From UBA1431 sp002329665 (GTDB lineage Bacteria > Bacillota > Clostridia > Christensenellales > UBA1431), in NCBI GenBank assembly GCA_040772545.1, contig JAXGXY010000002.1:1-64000 (forward strand): 64,000 nt of DNA, written 5' to 3'. A program made the translations under genes and the position numbers. Shown piece by piece: positions 1-8,199 of this stretch. The notes below the pieces were generated by a model. That model did no database searches, was not told the origin of the DNA, and saw only the letters and a program-made list of their open reading frames with translations. Position 1 is the stretch's first letter; every line of letters starts with the position of its first letter.

Positions 1-457
1 GTGGATTGAAATGGCAGGACGATAAAAGAAGCGTAGTTTTTATAGACGTCGCTCCCCACGCGGGAGCGTGGATTGAAATTACCGTTGCGCCACTGTCGTT
101 TGCTAACACCAACATGTCGCTCCCCACGCGGGAGCGTGGATTGAAATTCGAAAACACGGGAGCCGGTCAACGTAGTCACCGGGTCGCTCCCCACGCGGGA
201 GCGTGGATTGAAATAGCTAGAAAAAGATGTATATATTGAACCTGAACACGTCGCTCCCCACGCGGGAGCGTGGATTGAAATGATTGTATCTTGTGCTGTT
301 ACAATATCCGCAAGAGTCGCTCCCCACGCGGGAGCGTGGATTGAAATGTTGTGTTGGGGCTGGCTGGGACTTACAGTATCGGTCGCTCCCCATGCGGGAG
401 CGTGGATCGAAATGTGACCTCGCTGGGCAAAAAGAAACACCCACGGAGGGTCGCTCC
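1..457 (+). CRISPR. Type I-C-like CRISPR array, leader-distal end
   Basis: A 32-bp repeat beginning GTCGCTCC and ending GGATTGAAAT, with a GCTCCC/GGGAGC palindrome, occurs at 48-79, 116-147, 183-214, 250-281, 316-347 and 382-413. A partial copy lies at 1-12 and a stub (GTCGCTCC) at 450-457. Seven spacers of 34-36 bp separate them. The repeat at 382-413 has two substitutions (CAC to CAT, GATTG to GATCG), and after it only the stub remains. Degeneration at this end and the ATTGAAA 3' terminus indicate transcription left to right, with leader and cas genes beyond the left edge. Repeat form and spacer length fit subtype I-C. ORFs read through the array are artefacts. Confidence 0.96.
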
Positions 458-780
458 ATTACCAAACCCTGTACTGGCATTCCCGGAAGAAGAATATCTG
501 ACACAGAGGGAGAATATTGTTTGCCAAGCGTTTTTAAAGTTCGTTTTAGGGTTTGCACCCCCTCCGCCACGGAGCACATTTGCGGCTTTAGCCAGCTTAC
601 GGGCATACTCCAATGGCTTCTCGATCTCTGCCCAGGCGAGCGCTTGCAGGTATTCATCGTTATGTATGCCGTTTGCTGATGTTAAGGGCGTTGAAGTACG
701 GTCAGCATAGCTTCTTTTTCCGAATCATTAACCGCATCAAAAGCTGTAAAGGGTAGATTAAAGGGTCAGTCATTAATTTA
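458..780 (-). pseudogene. Possible decayed coding remnant beside the CRISPR end
   Basis: No intact gene lies between the array and the tRNA. On the minus strand, a stretch from about 690 down to 500 reads protein-like without stops (around AEIEKPLEYARKLAKAAN), but it has no start or ribosome binding site and runs into the degenerate end of the array. A neighbouring frame (about 750-680) gives a second short stretch ending in a stop. This may be a frameshifted fragment of a mobile-element gene. I do not recognise the family, and chance is a real alternative. Confidence 0.22.
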
Positions 781-790
781 TTGCATAAGG

Positions 791-824
791 AAAGCCCTAA
801 ACACTGATGATTAGGGCTTTTTAT
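791..824 (-). terminator. Terminator downstream of tRNA-Gln
   Basis: AAAGCCCTAA and TTAGGGCTTT form a perfect hairpin around a 10-nt loop. It lies immediately 3' of the tRNA on the minus strand. T-tracts flank both sides, so it may act in both directions. Confidence 0.7.
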
Positions 825-825
825 C

Positions 826-899
826 TGGCAGCGGAACTAGGATTCGAACCTAGACAATACGAGTCAGAGTCGTAGGTGCTACCGTTACACTATTCCGCT
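826..899 (-). tRNA. tRNA-Gln (CUG anticodon)
   Basis: The minus strand folds as a full cloverleaf. The acceptor stem AGCGGAA (893-899) pairs with TTCCGCT (830-836). The anticodon stem TACGA/TCGTA encloses loop CTCTGAC, giving anticodon CUG, which reads CAG. The T arm is CTAGG-TTCGAAT-CCTAG. The 3' CCA is encoded (826-828). The gene stands alone between a terminator and the 3' end of the 6S RNA gene. Confidence 0.95.
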
Positions 900-964
900 A
901 CATTATGAAGGACAACTGGTATTTTAACAAATCCCCGGCTGCCCTGTCAATAATAAACAAAAAA

Positions 965-1168
965 TCCCACGGTGCCGTTCACTTGATTTAATTACCCGCC
1001 TCAAGGCAGGTGGGTGCTCCGCCTGCGCCCTCAGCCTTCCCCCTAAAAACAGGGCCTGACTTCCTTTACAGGACAGTTGCTCCCAAAGTCACAATGTGGG
1101 AATTAAACCTAAGCGTAACCAACACCCCAGGATTTTATCGTAGTCTTGCTCCCGGCAAGAGGGAGCGC
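965..1168 (-). ncRNA. ssrS: 6S RNA
   Basis: 6S RNA binds the housekeeping RNA polymerase holoenzyme by mimicking an open promoter. The minus strand carries a strong sigma-A promoter and, about 7 nt after its -10, a roughly 200-nt transcript ending at a T-rich run (964-956). The segment TCCTGGGGTGTTGGTTACG followed by CTTAGGTTTAATT resembles the 5' side of Firmicutes 6S RNAs. The 3' part, with GAGCACCCACCTGCC and GAGGCGGGT, resembles the conserved 3' arm of 6S RNAs. No credible protein is encoded. The identification rests on remembered consensus; a covariance-model scan would settle it. Confidence 0.72.
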
Positions 1169-1174
1169 AACTTT

Positions 1175-1203
1175 ATTCTAGTGCATCCGCGCGGCGTTGT
1201 CAA
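1175..1203 (-). promoter_or_regulatory. Sigma-A promoter of the 6S RNA gene
   Basis: On the minus strand there is a consensus -35 TTGACA (1203-1198), a 17-bp spacer and -10 TAGAAT (1180-1175). The start point would be near 1168. Such a strong promoter over non-coding sequence supports a stable RNA gene. Confidence 0.85.
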
Positions 1204-1405
1204 TGATTGCGCCGCCTGTAGCCGCCTAAATATCGACGGGAACATCAGCCATTTTCTGCCACCGGTAAGAACATCTTATTCGGGCACCGCAAAAAGTTTC
1301 CGGTTGCGGCGCATGCCGCCCAATCCCACCGGTTCGAAGAATCCGGTAGGCGCACGCGCCCGCCGACGGAAACGGATGCGTCCTTACGCGGAAAGCAGTC
1401 TTTGG

Positions 1406-1434
1406 TTGATATTTCCTTATTCACGCATTATACT
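1406..1434 (+). promoter_or_regulatory. Promoter of the kinase-chaperone operon
   Basis: -35 TTGATA (1406-1411), a 17-bp spacer and -10 TATACT (1429-1434) predict a start near 1441 and a leader of about 290 nt before the phosphatase gene. Between 1204 and 1405 I see neither a gene nor an RNA signature. Confidence 0.7.
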
Positions 1435-1624
1435 GGTTTTATAACAAAGATTTCCCGATAACGGAGCAAAAACGCGACCAGCCACCCGGATGCTGAACGA
1501 ACGGTTCGGCCGGAACGGGCTCGAATGCGTTGCGGCGTTTGAACAAGCTTTGCTTGTCTCCGGACGACACATCACATCTGCAAGTTCCGCCTTTAGCACA
1601 GCAGTATTTGGCATGACCTCCAGT

Positions 1625-1666
1625 GCCGGCCCGATGCTGTCGGACAGCCGGCATTCTTTTTCACAA
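1625..1666 (+). terminator. Possible terminator or attenuator in the operon leader
   Basis: Inside the ~290-nt untranslated leader, two GCCGGC arms (1625-1630 and 1647-1652) and an inner GCTGT/ACAGC pair form a hairpin followed by ATTCTTTTTC. The position between promoter and first gene allows conditional read-through. No known riboswitch is recognised. Confidence 0.4.
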
Positions 1667-1731
1667 GACCAGGAATCGTTTTACCCGAGCATTAACGAGC
1701 GGGGACCGGGACCATACCGGAGGACAGCAAT

Positions 1732-2451
1732 TTGGTGGAAGCATACGGTTTAAGCGACATAGGCAAATACAGGGAAGAAAACCAGGACCGGTACCTGATC
1801 GACGGCGCCCTCGGCCTCTACGCGGTCGCGGACGGGATGGGCGGGTTGCCCGGCGGGGCCGCCGCCGCGTCTAAGGCACTTCATATACTGGCTGAGCGCA
1901 TGGTCGGTTTCTTCGTCGATCCCCGGGACCGCAGCCGCTCTTTCGTTTACGATTATATTAAAAAGACGCTCCAAACCCTGAACGCAGAGGTCGCTTCGGA
2001 AATGGGCGGCGCCGGCACCACGCTGGTCTTTTTGCTCACGGTCGGGGACAGGGCGTTTTTCGCAAACGCGGGAGACAGCCCCGGTTTCCTGTACCGGGAC
2101 GGCAGGCTGACCAAGATGACGCGGGACCACAACGTGGCCGGCGTGCTGGTCGATATGGGCAGGCTGACCGAGGAAGAAGCGCGGGTCCACCCTTCCCACA
2201 ACCAGCTCACGTCCTTCATCGGGACGAGGGCGGAGCTGGAATCGAGCGTCAGGGACATCCTGATTTGCGATGGCGACCGGCTGCTTCTATGCTCCGACGG
2301 CCTGACCGGTATGGTGCCCGGCGAGGCGATCGCGGGCGTTCTGGCGGCGGAGGCGGACACCCGCGCTGCCGTGGAGAAGCTGGTGGAGATGGCCAACGAG
2401 GCGGGCGGACACGATAACATCACGGCCGTGCTGGCGGACGTGACGGGCTGA
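1732..2451 (+). CDS. PP2C-type Ser/Thr protein phosphatase
   Basis: A cytosolic, metal-dependent phosphatase that would reverse the action of the kinase encoded next. About 239 residues cover one PP2C domain. Motifs in order are the N-terminal ENQD, the metal-binding VADGMGG, GGAGTTLV, FANAGDS, CSDGLT and the C-terminal GGHDNITAV. It resembles bacterial PrpC/Stp proteins, with no membrane segment. The start is TTG at 1732 or GTG at 1735, both served by GGAGGA at 1719-1724. It is the first gene of an operon in which all following genes are co-oriented and closely spaced. Its target is unknown; the kinase and the chaperone-like proteins downstream are the obvious candidates. Confidence 0.93.
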   Translation: MVEAYGLSDIGKYREENQDRYLIDGALGLYAVADGMGGLPGGAAAASKALHILAERMVGFFVDPRDRSRSFVYDYIKKTLQTLNAEVASEMGGAGTTLVFLLTVGDRAFFANAGDSPGFLYRDGRLTKMTRDHNVAGVLVDMGRLTEEEARVHPSHNQLTSFIGTRAELESSVRDILICDGDRLLLCSDGLTGMVPGEAIAGVLAAEADTRAAVEKLVEMANEAGGHDNITAVLADVTG

Positions 2452-2487
2452 ACCGAAAAAGAGGAATCGTTTAAGGAGCGTGCGCGG

Positions 2488-3738
2488 ATGGCTAAGGAAA
2501 GCGAGACCTTCAAACTGATAAGCAACCTGGGCACGGGCGGGTTCGCCCAGACCTGGAAAGCCCTCGTACTGGACCCCTACCTCGCGGAAAAATGGGGGGC
2601 CGAGGAAGTCGCGATCAAGATACCCCTGAGCAGGGAAAAGGAACTCGCCCTCATCAACGAAATCCAATTAAACGGCGCGCTCTACATGAAGCTCACCGAG
2701 ATAGAGAGCAAGCACATCGTAAAATACCTGAGCTTCGACAAATACGACAACTGGATCGTCATGGTGATGAAATACGTCGAGGGCGGGAGCCTGAGGGACC
2801 TGATCGGCAAACCGGGCAGGGGGAAGGGGATGGAAGACGAAAAGGCGGTCGGGATCATCCGGGGCGTGCTCGAAGGCCTGTCTTTTTTGCACAAAAACAA
2901 CATCATCCACCGCGACATAAAACCCGAAAACATCCTGATGGAAGAGGGCGTACCGCAGATCAGCGACCTGGGCATCGGCAGGATTTTAAGGACGAACGAG
3001 ATGGCCTCCACGACGACGGGGACCATCTACTACATGGCGCCCGAGGTCCTGCACACCGACTACGAAGGGGCGCACGCCACGTTCAACGCGGACATCTGGT
3101 CCGTGGGCGTCACGCTATACGAGATGCTCTACGGCGTATATCCGTTCGGGATCGATTTAAGGATGCCGATCGGCGACATCGTCAGGGTCATCGTCGACAG
3201 GGAAAGGGTCCTCGACTTCCCGAAGCAGGCAGCCGCGAAGCTGAAAAATGTGCTAAAAAAAGCACTCGAAAGGTGCCCGCGGGAGCGCTACGCGAACGTG
3301 GACGAGATGCTCGGCGATCTGACGAAGCTCACGAAGGCCGAAGACGAAGAGATCGACAAGGCCATCAGCGAGATACAGCTCCTGTATGAGGCGGGGGAGA
3401 TCGAAACCGCCGAAGCGGGGTTTAAGGAGTTGCTCGGGAAATACCCGGACAACGCGCGCGTCTATCTCAACCTCGGCGAGTTCTACAACAAATGCGGGAG
3501 CTACGTCAAGGCCGTCGATACGTTCAAAAAAGGCCTGGAAATAGACCCCGAAAGCGCGATCCTGCACTGGGGGCTCGCGATGGCGTACCAGAAGAAGAAG
3601 AACAACGCCCTCGCGCTCAAGTCGCTGAGGAAGGCGCTGGACTGCGGGCTGGAGGCGGGCCTGGAACGCTACGCGAAAATACTCATCGGCACGCTTTCGC
3701 ACCAGAAGGGCAAAGGAGGCGAAGGAGATGGCCGGTGA
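2488..3738 (+). CDS. Hanks-type Ser/Thr kinase with C-terminal TPRs
   Basis: A 416-residue soluble kinase. Visible elements are the Gly-rich loop LGTGGFAQT (14-22), the ATP-binding lysine in VAIK (K44), the catalytic HRDIKPEN loop (H141, D143), the metal-binding Asp in SDLG (D160, DLG rather than DFG) and the APE-type MAPEVL. After the kinase domain, about residues 295-405 form tetratricopeptide repeats with the TPR pattern of Gly/Ala/Tyr spacing, likely a docking surface. Unlike PrkC/PknB it has no transmembrane helix and no PASTA repeats, so it does not sense cell wall. The start has AAGGAG upstream. Its stop overlaps the next gene by 11 nt, showing translational coupling to the GrpE-like protein. 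Confidence 0.95.
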   Translation: MAKESETFKLISNLGTGGFAQTWKALVLDPYLAEKWGAEEVAIKIPLSREKELALINEIQLNGALYMKLTEIESKHIVKYLSFDKYDNWIVMVMKYVEGGSLRDLIGKPGRGKGMEDEKAVGIIRGVLEGLSFLHKNNIIHRDIKPENILMEEGVPQISDLGIGRILRTNEMASTTTGTIYYMAPEVLHTDYEGAHATFNADIWSVGVTLYEMLYGVYPFGIDLRMPIGDIVRVIVDRERVLDFPKQAAAKLKNVLKKALERCPRERYANVDEMLGDLTKLTKAEDEEIDKAISEIQLLYEAGEIETAEAGFKELLGKYPDNARVYLNLGEFYNKCGSYVKAVDTFKKGLEIDPESAILHWGLAMAYQKKKNNALALKSLRKALDCGLEAGLERYAKILIGTLSHQKGKGGEGDGR

Positions 3739-4252
3739 AGAGGCCGCGCGCCGCGAATCCGTTGGCGGGGAGGACGCATGCGCAACCCCCGGCAGGGCCG
3801 AGTTCGACCCCCTTTTTGAGATAGAACAGGACGTCAGGCGCCTGCTCAAAGACTACAGCGTGCTTAGGCAGGAGACGGACGAATACAGGGAAAAGACCGA
3901 ATCGGACTTCAAAAAGCTGCTCCTGAGCTTCATCGAGGTGGCGGACGCTTTCGAAAACGTATGGAGAAACATCAACCCGAAGCTTAACGGGGCCGACCCG
4001 CAGGCGAAGAAGTGGGCGGCTAGCTTCAAAACGGTGTACAGGATGCTATTAAGGGCGCTGTCCGGGTGGGACGTCGTCCCGATCGAAACGATGGTCGGGG
4101 AAAAAGCGGACCCTCTGTGGCATAAGGTGCTGGAAGCCGAGGAGGATCCGGGGCGCGAAAACGGGGCCATCCTCGAAGAGATCAAAAAGGGGTACCTGTG
4201 GAAGGGCAGGCTGCTGCGCAGCGCGGAAGTGCGGGCGGTCAACAATCAGTAG
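3728..4252 (+). CDS. Divergent GrpE-like nucleotide exchange factor
   Basis: 174 residues. The middle is a helical stretch (about 45-80), and the C-terminal half follows the GrpE beta-domain pattern: PIETMVGEKADPLWHKVLEA, then NGAILEEIKKGYLWKGRLLR and a final AEVRAV. GrpE proteins release ADP from Hsp70. Here the partner would be the unusual Hsp70 encoded next, because the canonical grpE of the genome is at 48726. The ATG at 3728 lies 7 nt after AAGGAGG (3714-3720) and overlaps the kinase stop. The first ~28 residues are low in structure. Assignment rests on motif pattern and context. Confidence 0.75.
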   Translation: MAGEEAARRESVGGEDACATPGRAEFDPLFEIEQDVRRLLKDYSVLRQETDEYREKTESDFKKLLLSFIEVADAFENVWRNINPKLNGADPQAKKWAASFKTVYRMLLRALSGWDVVPIETMVGEKADPLWHKVLEAEEDPGRENGAILEEIKKGYLWKGRLLRSAEVRAVNNQ

Positions 4253-4278
4253 GGCAGGCCTAGGGCGTAGTGACGTAA

Positions 4279-4300
4279 ATACGGGGGAGTGCGCTCCCCC
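4279..4300 (+). other. Intercistronic hairpin before the Hsp70-like gene
   Basis: GGGGGAG-TGCG-CTCCCCC forms a stable stem in the 83-nt gap before the Hsp70-like gene. It is separated from a weak T-rich run (TTTATTTTTT). It could protect or process the mRNA, or attenuate distal expression. The gene's own binding site is GAGGGGG near 4322. Confidence 0.45.
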
Positions 4301-4335
4301 GCGGGACATAGTTTATTTTTTGAGGGGGAAAAGCC

Positions 4336-6789
4336 ATGGGCAGGATCATCGGCATCGATCTGGGGACGACCAATTCCGTGGTGGCGACCGTGGGCGCGGG
4401 CGGCTGCAAGATCATACAGAACAAGGAAGCGGAGCAGATGACGCGCTCCGTCGTCGGCGCGTACAAGAACGACTTCCTGATCGGGACGCCGGCCCTGAAC
4501 CGCTGGCCGCTTGCGCCCAGGGACACCGTCATCTCCATCAAGCGTCTCATGGGGCGCTCCGCGTCGGACCCGGAGATCGAGAGCGTGAAAAAGAGCCACC
4601 TTTACGAGATCACGGAGCCGTCCGACGGCTCGCGGGAGGCCATCTGCGTGAAGATGGCCGGGGAGGAGTACACGCCGGTGGAAATCTCCGCGATGATCCT
4701 CAAAAAGCTCAAAACGGACGCTGAATTCGCGCTGGGCGATCCTGTGACGCACGCCGTCATCACGGTGCCCGCCTACTTCAGCGAGAAACAGATCGACGCG
4801 ACGCGGGAAGCGGGCATCAAGGCCGGCCTGACGGTGATGAAGATCATCGACGAGCCGACCGCCGCCGCCGTGGCCTACGGGATCGATTCGCGGGAGCAGG
4901 AGGCCAAGACCATCCTGGTGTACGACCTGGGCGGAGGCACCTTCGACATCTCCGTGCTGATGATGTCGGCCGGGGCCTACGCGATCCTGGACCGGGAAGG
5001 GGACATGTGGCTGGGCGGCGACAACTTCGACCAGATCATCGCGGATTACGTTATTGACTGCGTGAAAAGCGAGTTCGGCGTCGACCCCACGGAAAACCAC
5101 CGGTTCATGGCGACGCTCAGGATGGAGACGAAAAAGGCCAAGGAGGCGCTCAGCTCCGCGCCGATGGCGACGATACTGATCCCGGGCCTGCTGCGCGACG
5201 AGGACAACGATATACTCGACGTCGATTTGGACATCACGCGCGACTACTTCGTCGAGAAGTCCCGGCCGCTGGTGGCCAAAACCGTGGCGCTCTCGAAGAA
5301 GGCGCTAAAAAACGCCCACCTTACGATGGAGGACATCGACTACGTGCTCATGGCGGGGAACTCCACCTGCATGCCCATGGTGCAGGAGGCGATGGAGGAG
5401 CTTTTCGGCCCCGATAAGATCCTCAGGAACATCCACCCCAAAAACTGCGTCGCCATGGGCGCGGCCATGGCGGCGGTGGTGCTTCGCGGCATCGACTGCC
5501 CCAAATGCGGCGCGGTCACGGGCGATTTGGACGCTATTAGCTGCGAGAAATGCGGCTTCCCGTTCACCGGCGCCGAGCAGAAGAAGACCTGCCCGAACTG
5601 CGGCGAATCGAACGCGCAAAACGCCGAAACCTGCGCGGCGTGCGGGGCGGTCTTCATAAAGAAGGGGAGCGTGGACGGCGGCAACGCGCCTTTTTCCTAT
5701 GGTATCCAGACCGCGGGGGACACGTTCACGGTCTTCGTAAAGAAGAACGACCGCTACCCCACCCCCGAGAACAGGCGCGAGTTCCAGGAGTTTCGGACGA
5801 TCTACCCCAACCAGCGGACGGTGAGCATACCGGTCTACGGCGGCGACAACCTCGAAAAGGCAAGCGCCAACGAGAAACAGGGCGAGGCGTTCGCCATCCT
5901 GCCGCCCGTGTTGCCGGAGGGGTCGATCATACGGGTCAAGATCTGGCTGGACGAGAACGGGCGGTTCGACATCTCGGCGCAGATGGGCAACGGCCAGGAC
6001 CTGAACCCGCGCGTGGTCCACGACACGGGCACCGACAAGCGGGCGGCCCAGAGGATCAGGGACATCGGCAACGAGATCGCGCAGAACCAGCAGCGTATGG
6101 CGCCCGAGAGGAAAAAGGAGATCGACAGGCAGTACGACGAGCTGATCCGCAAGTTCGAAGCGGGCGAGATCGAGGACGCGAACAGGGACGCCGAACGGCT
6201 CCAGCGGTCCGTGTCCGACATTTCCGCCGGGGAGGCGACGGACGTTGCGCAGGCGGCCAGAGGGGTGCTGGGGTTCGCGAAACACATCGCGGATCAGTAC
6301 GGCTGGCTGATTGGCCAGGCCGCGTACACGCTCAACAGCATGGCCGCCAAACTGGAGGGCGCCATCGCGAAGGGCGACGCAGCCGCGATCGAGGCCGGGA
6401 TGCACAAACTGGAACGGGCCATCGACGAACTGTGCAACGCGAACCCGACGCTCCAGGTGTTCGTAGCCATGACGCTGAGCATATTCGGCACGGTCAGCCC
6501 GGCGGATCCCGTGCTGGCCAACGACCTCATCGAGGAACTCGGCGTCCTGGCAAACGCGATCAAAAACAACGAGCCGGACGCATCCGCGCGGTTCCAGGCC
6601 TATTCCGACAAGCTGGTCGGGATACTCAACAGGATCGAGAAGGAAGGCAACAAGGAGAGGATATGCCACGTGTGCAACGCGCCGAACAGACCCGGCGCCA
6701 CCGTCTGCGCGAGCTGCGGGGCGACGCTGGATGTGCTGGGGTTCGGCGGGATTCGGAGCATCACGTCCAGCGAAAATCCGTGGAGGTAG
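4336..6789 (+). CDS. Hsp70-like chaperone with zinc ribbons
   Basis: 817 residues, much longer than DnaK (about 610-640). The N-terminal ATPase domain is intact: GIDLGTTNSVVA (6-17), the DLGGGTFDIS phosphate loop (about 197-206) and an adenosine motif VLMAGNSTCMP. Right after it, where DnaK has its hydrophobic linker, there are two four-cysteine zinc ribbons (Cys 388/391/403/406 and 419/422/433/436). A beta-rich segment resembling the substrate domain follows, then a charged helical region and a third zinc ribbon at the end (Cys 777/780/791/794). It is probably an ATP-driven client-binding protein with a rewired interdomain link. Neighbours provide GrpE-like and J-like partners. It is distinct from the canonical dnaK at 49812. 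Confidence 0.92.
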   Translation: MGRIIGIDLGTTNSVVATVGAGGCKIIQNKEAEQMTRSVVGAYKNDFLIGTPALNRWPLAPRDTVISIKRLMGRSASDPEIESVKKSHLYEITEPSDGSREAICVKMAGEEYTPVEISAMILKKLKTDAEFALGDPVTHAVITVPAYFSEKQIDATREAGIKAGLTVMKIIDEPTAAAVAYGIDSREQEAKTILVYDLGGGTFDISVLMMSAGAYAILDREGDMWLGGDNFDQIIADYVIDCVKSEFGVDPTENHRFMATLRMETKKAKEALSSAPMATILIPGLLRDEDNDILDVDLDITRDYFVEKSRPLVAKTVALSKKALKNAHLTMEDIDYVLMAGNSTCMPMVQEAMEELFGPDKILRNIHPKNCVAMGAAMAAVVLRGIDCPKCGAVTGDLDAISCEKCGFPFTGAEQKKTCPNCGESNAQNAETCAACGAVFIKKGSVDGGNAPFSYGIQTAGDTFTVFVKKNDRYPTPENRREFQEFRTIYPNQRTVSIPVYGGDNLEKASANEKQGEAFAILPPVLPEGSIIRVKIWLDENGRFDISAQMGNGQDLNPRVVHDTGTDKRAAQRIRDIGNEIAQNQQRMAPERKKEIDRQYDELIRKFEAGEIEDANRDAERLQRSVSDISAGEATDVAQAARGVLGFAKHIADQYGWLIGQAAYTLNSMAAKLEGAIAKGDAAAIEAGMHKLERAIDELCNANPTLQVFVAMTLSIFGTVSPADPVLANDLIEELGVLANAIKNNEPDASARFQAYSDKLVGILNRIEKEGNKERICHVCNAPNRPGATVCASCGATLDVLGFGGIRSITSSENPWR

Positions 6790-6792
6790 GAC

Positions 6793-8157
6793 ATGAAGGA
6801 TCCCTTGCAGAGAAGCCCCACGCCCTACGAGATCCTGCAGATCGGGGAAGAGGCGGGGCTGGCGGAGATCAACCGGGCTTTCAAGAAAATGATGCTCGCC
6901 GGCGTGACCGACGAGATGAAGGAAGCCAGGCAGACGCTGTGCGAGCCGGAGGACAGGGCGTTTTTAAACGTCTTCCTCTATTCCGACGCGTATCTTGATC
7001 AGCTCAAGCCCGCCGTAAAAAACGACCCCGCCGCGCTCGTTTACAGGCGGGCGAACACCCTCGAAGCCTGGAGCAACATCCAGAAGAGGCTCTTCCCGCA
7101 CGCCCCCTCGATGCACAGCGTCGCGGTCCTCAGCTACTGGTGGGCGCTTGACAACGAGGAACGGGAGTTAAACGGCGAAGCGACGGAGGGGATGCCAAAA
7201 GCGCCCGGCGACCTGTGGACCAGGGTGATCGGCAACTGGGCCAACATCATCAGCAACACGGACTTTTTGAGGGCCTGGGCCGCCGGCCGCGAGGGCGTGA
7301 ACGCCGGCAGGCTGTCGTCGAAGCTCGAAATGCATTTCAAGAACCTGTTAGAAAACCTCGCGAAGCGGAACCGGGAAGCCGGCCGGGAGGAGAGGGCGGA
7401 GCTGTTCAAGGACCGCCTGCTGCGGTTCGTGACCGAGGTGGATACGGGACGGAGCCTTATTAAGCAGCGGCTCAAGGTCAATGTGGGGATCGAAAGCGTG
7501 TACCTGTGCGGCGGCAAGGTGTTCCTGGAAAGCATCGGGCTGCTGGACGCCGCCGTCGACGAGGTCGGCAGGGCCCTTGAAGCCGACCCGAAGGACGAGG
7601 GCCTGAAATCGCTCGCCCTGAGCCTTTCGGAATTCGGCCCTATCGCGCTGATGATGCAGAACAAGGACTACGGCGCCGCGCTCGAATTGCTGGACGCCCT
7701 TTCAGAAGAGCAGAAGAAGGAGGGCGGGGCCGTACGCCTCGCCGTCGGCGCCTGCCTCGAAAAGGGACGCATGCATTTCGAGGCCAACGACTTCGACGAA
7801 GCGTTCGCCCTCTGGAAGCGTGCGGCAAAATCCTGCGGGCTCGGTGCGAGGAAAGCCAGGCCGTCCGCGCCCAAAACGAAGGCCCCGCCTGCGCCGGAGG
7901 CGCAAATACCCGCCCCGAAGCCGGAACGGTCGGACGAGGCGCTGATCGCGCGGCTGATCAGCGACCCCAACGAACGGGTATTCATAAACGTGCTGTTCAT
8001 TATGAGCAGCGTGGGCAGCGCCGAGGAGGAGTTCGTCGCGCTCATGTCCCGGTCGATCCTCGAGAAGCTGAAAAAGGAGGATCAGGCCGCGATCGTGCGC
8101 CGGATACCGTCGGACGCGGTGCGCAATAGGATGATGAAGGACCTGGGGGTGCGTTAA
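6793..8157 (+). CDS. J-like/TPR-like protein lacking the HPD motif
   Basis: 454 residues, starting 3 nt after the Hsp70-like gene with GGAGG just upstream. The N-terminus (about 9-35, PYEILQIGEEAGLAEINRAF) matches the opening of a J domain as in DnaJ, but no HPD tripeptide follows, so ordinary stimulation of Hsp70 ATPase is unlikely. The middle is alpha-helical with a short repeat-like unit near 240-340. An Ala/Pro/Lys-rich linker (about 355-380) leads to a C-terminal helical domain. No signal peptide or membrane span is visible. It probably acts as an adaptor or regulator of the upstream Hsp70-like protein. The J relationship is inferred from one short motif. Confidence 0.7.
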   Translation: MKDPLQRSPTPYEILQIGEEAGLAEINRAFKKMMLAGVTDEMKEARQTLCEPEDRAFLNVFLYSDAYLDQLKPAVKNDPAALVYRRANTLEAWSNIQKRLFPHAPSMHSVAVLSYWWALDNEERELNGEATEGMPKAPGDLWTRVIGNWANIISNTDFLRAWAAGREGVNAGRLSSKLEMHFKNLLENLAKRNREAGREERAELFKDRLLRFVTEVDTGRSLIKQRLKVNVGIESVYLCGGKVFLESIGLLDAAVDEVGRALEADPKDEGLKSLALSLSEFGPIALMMQNKDYGAALELLDALSEEQKKEGGAVRLAVGACLEKGRMHFEANDFDEAFALWKRAAKSCGLGARKARPSAPKTKAPPAPEAQIPAPKPERSDEALIARLISDPNERVFINVLFIMSSVGSAEEEFVALMSRSILEKLKKEDQAAIVRRIPSDAVRNRMMKDLGVR

Positions 8158-8199
8158 GGCCCCGTACAGGGATAGAGCGGATGTAAAGGAAGGATGAAC

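Noticed and set aside
6..239. ORF through the CRISPR array
   Set aside because: It is made of repeat and spacer sequence; the recurring peptide comes from the repeat.
1010..1444. 144-codon plus-strand ORF before the kinase operon
   Set aside because: It lies antisense to the 6S RNA gene and its promoter, has no binding site and has an unlikely composition.
5305..6669. Long minus-strand ORF opposite the Hsp70-like gene, and similar long minus-strand ORFs elsewhere (for example 19478-21979 and 33638-35146)
   Set aside because: They are frames opposite clearly coding plus-strand genes in GC-rich DNA, with no binding sites and with Arg/His/Asp-rich products without domains.
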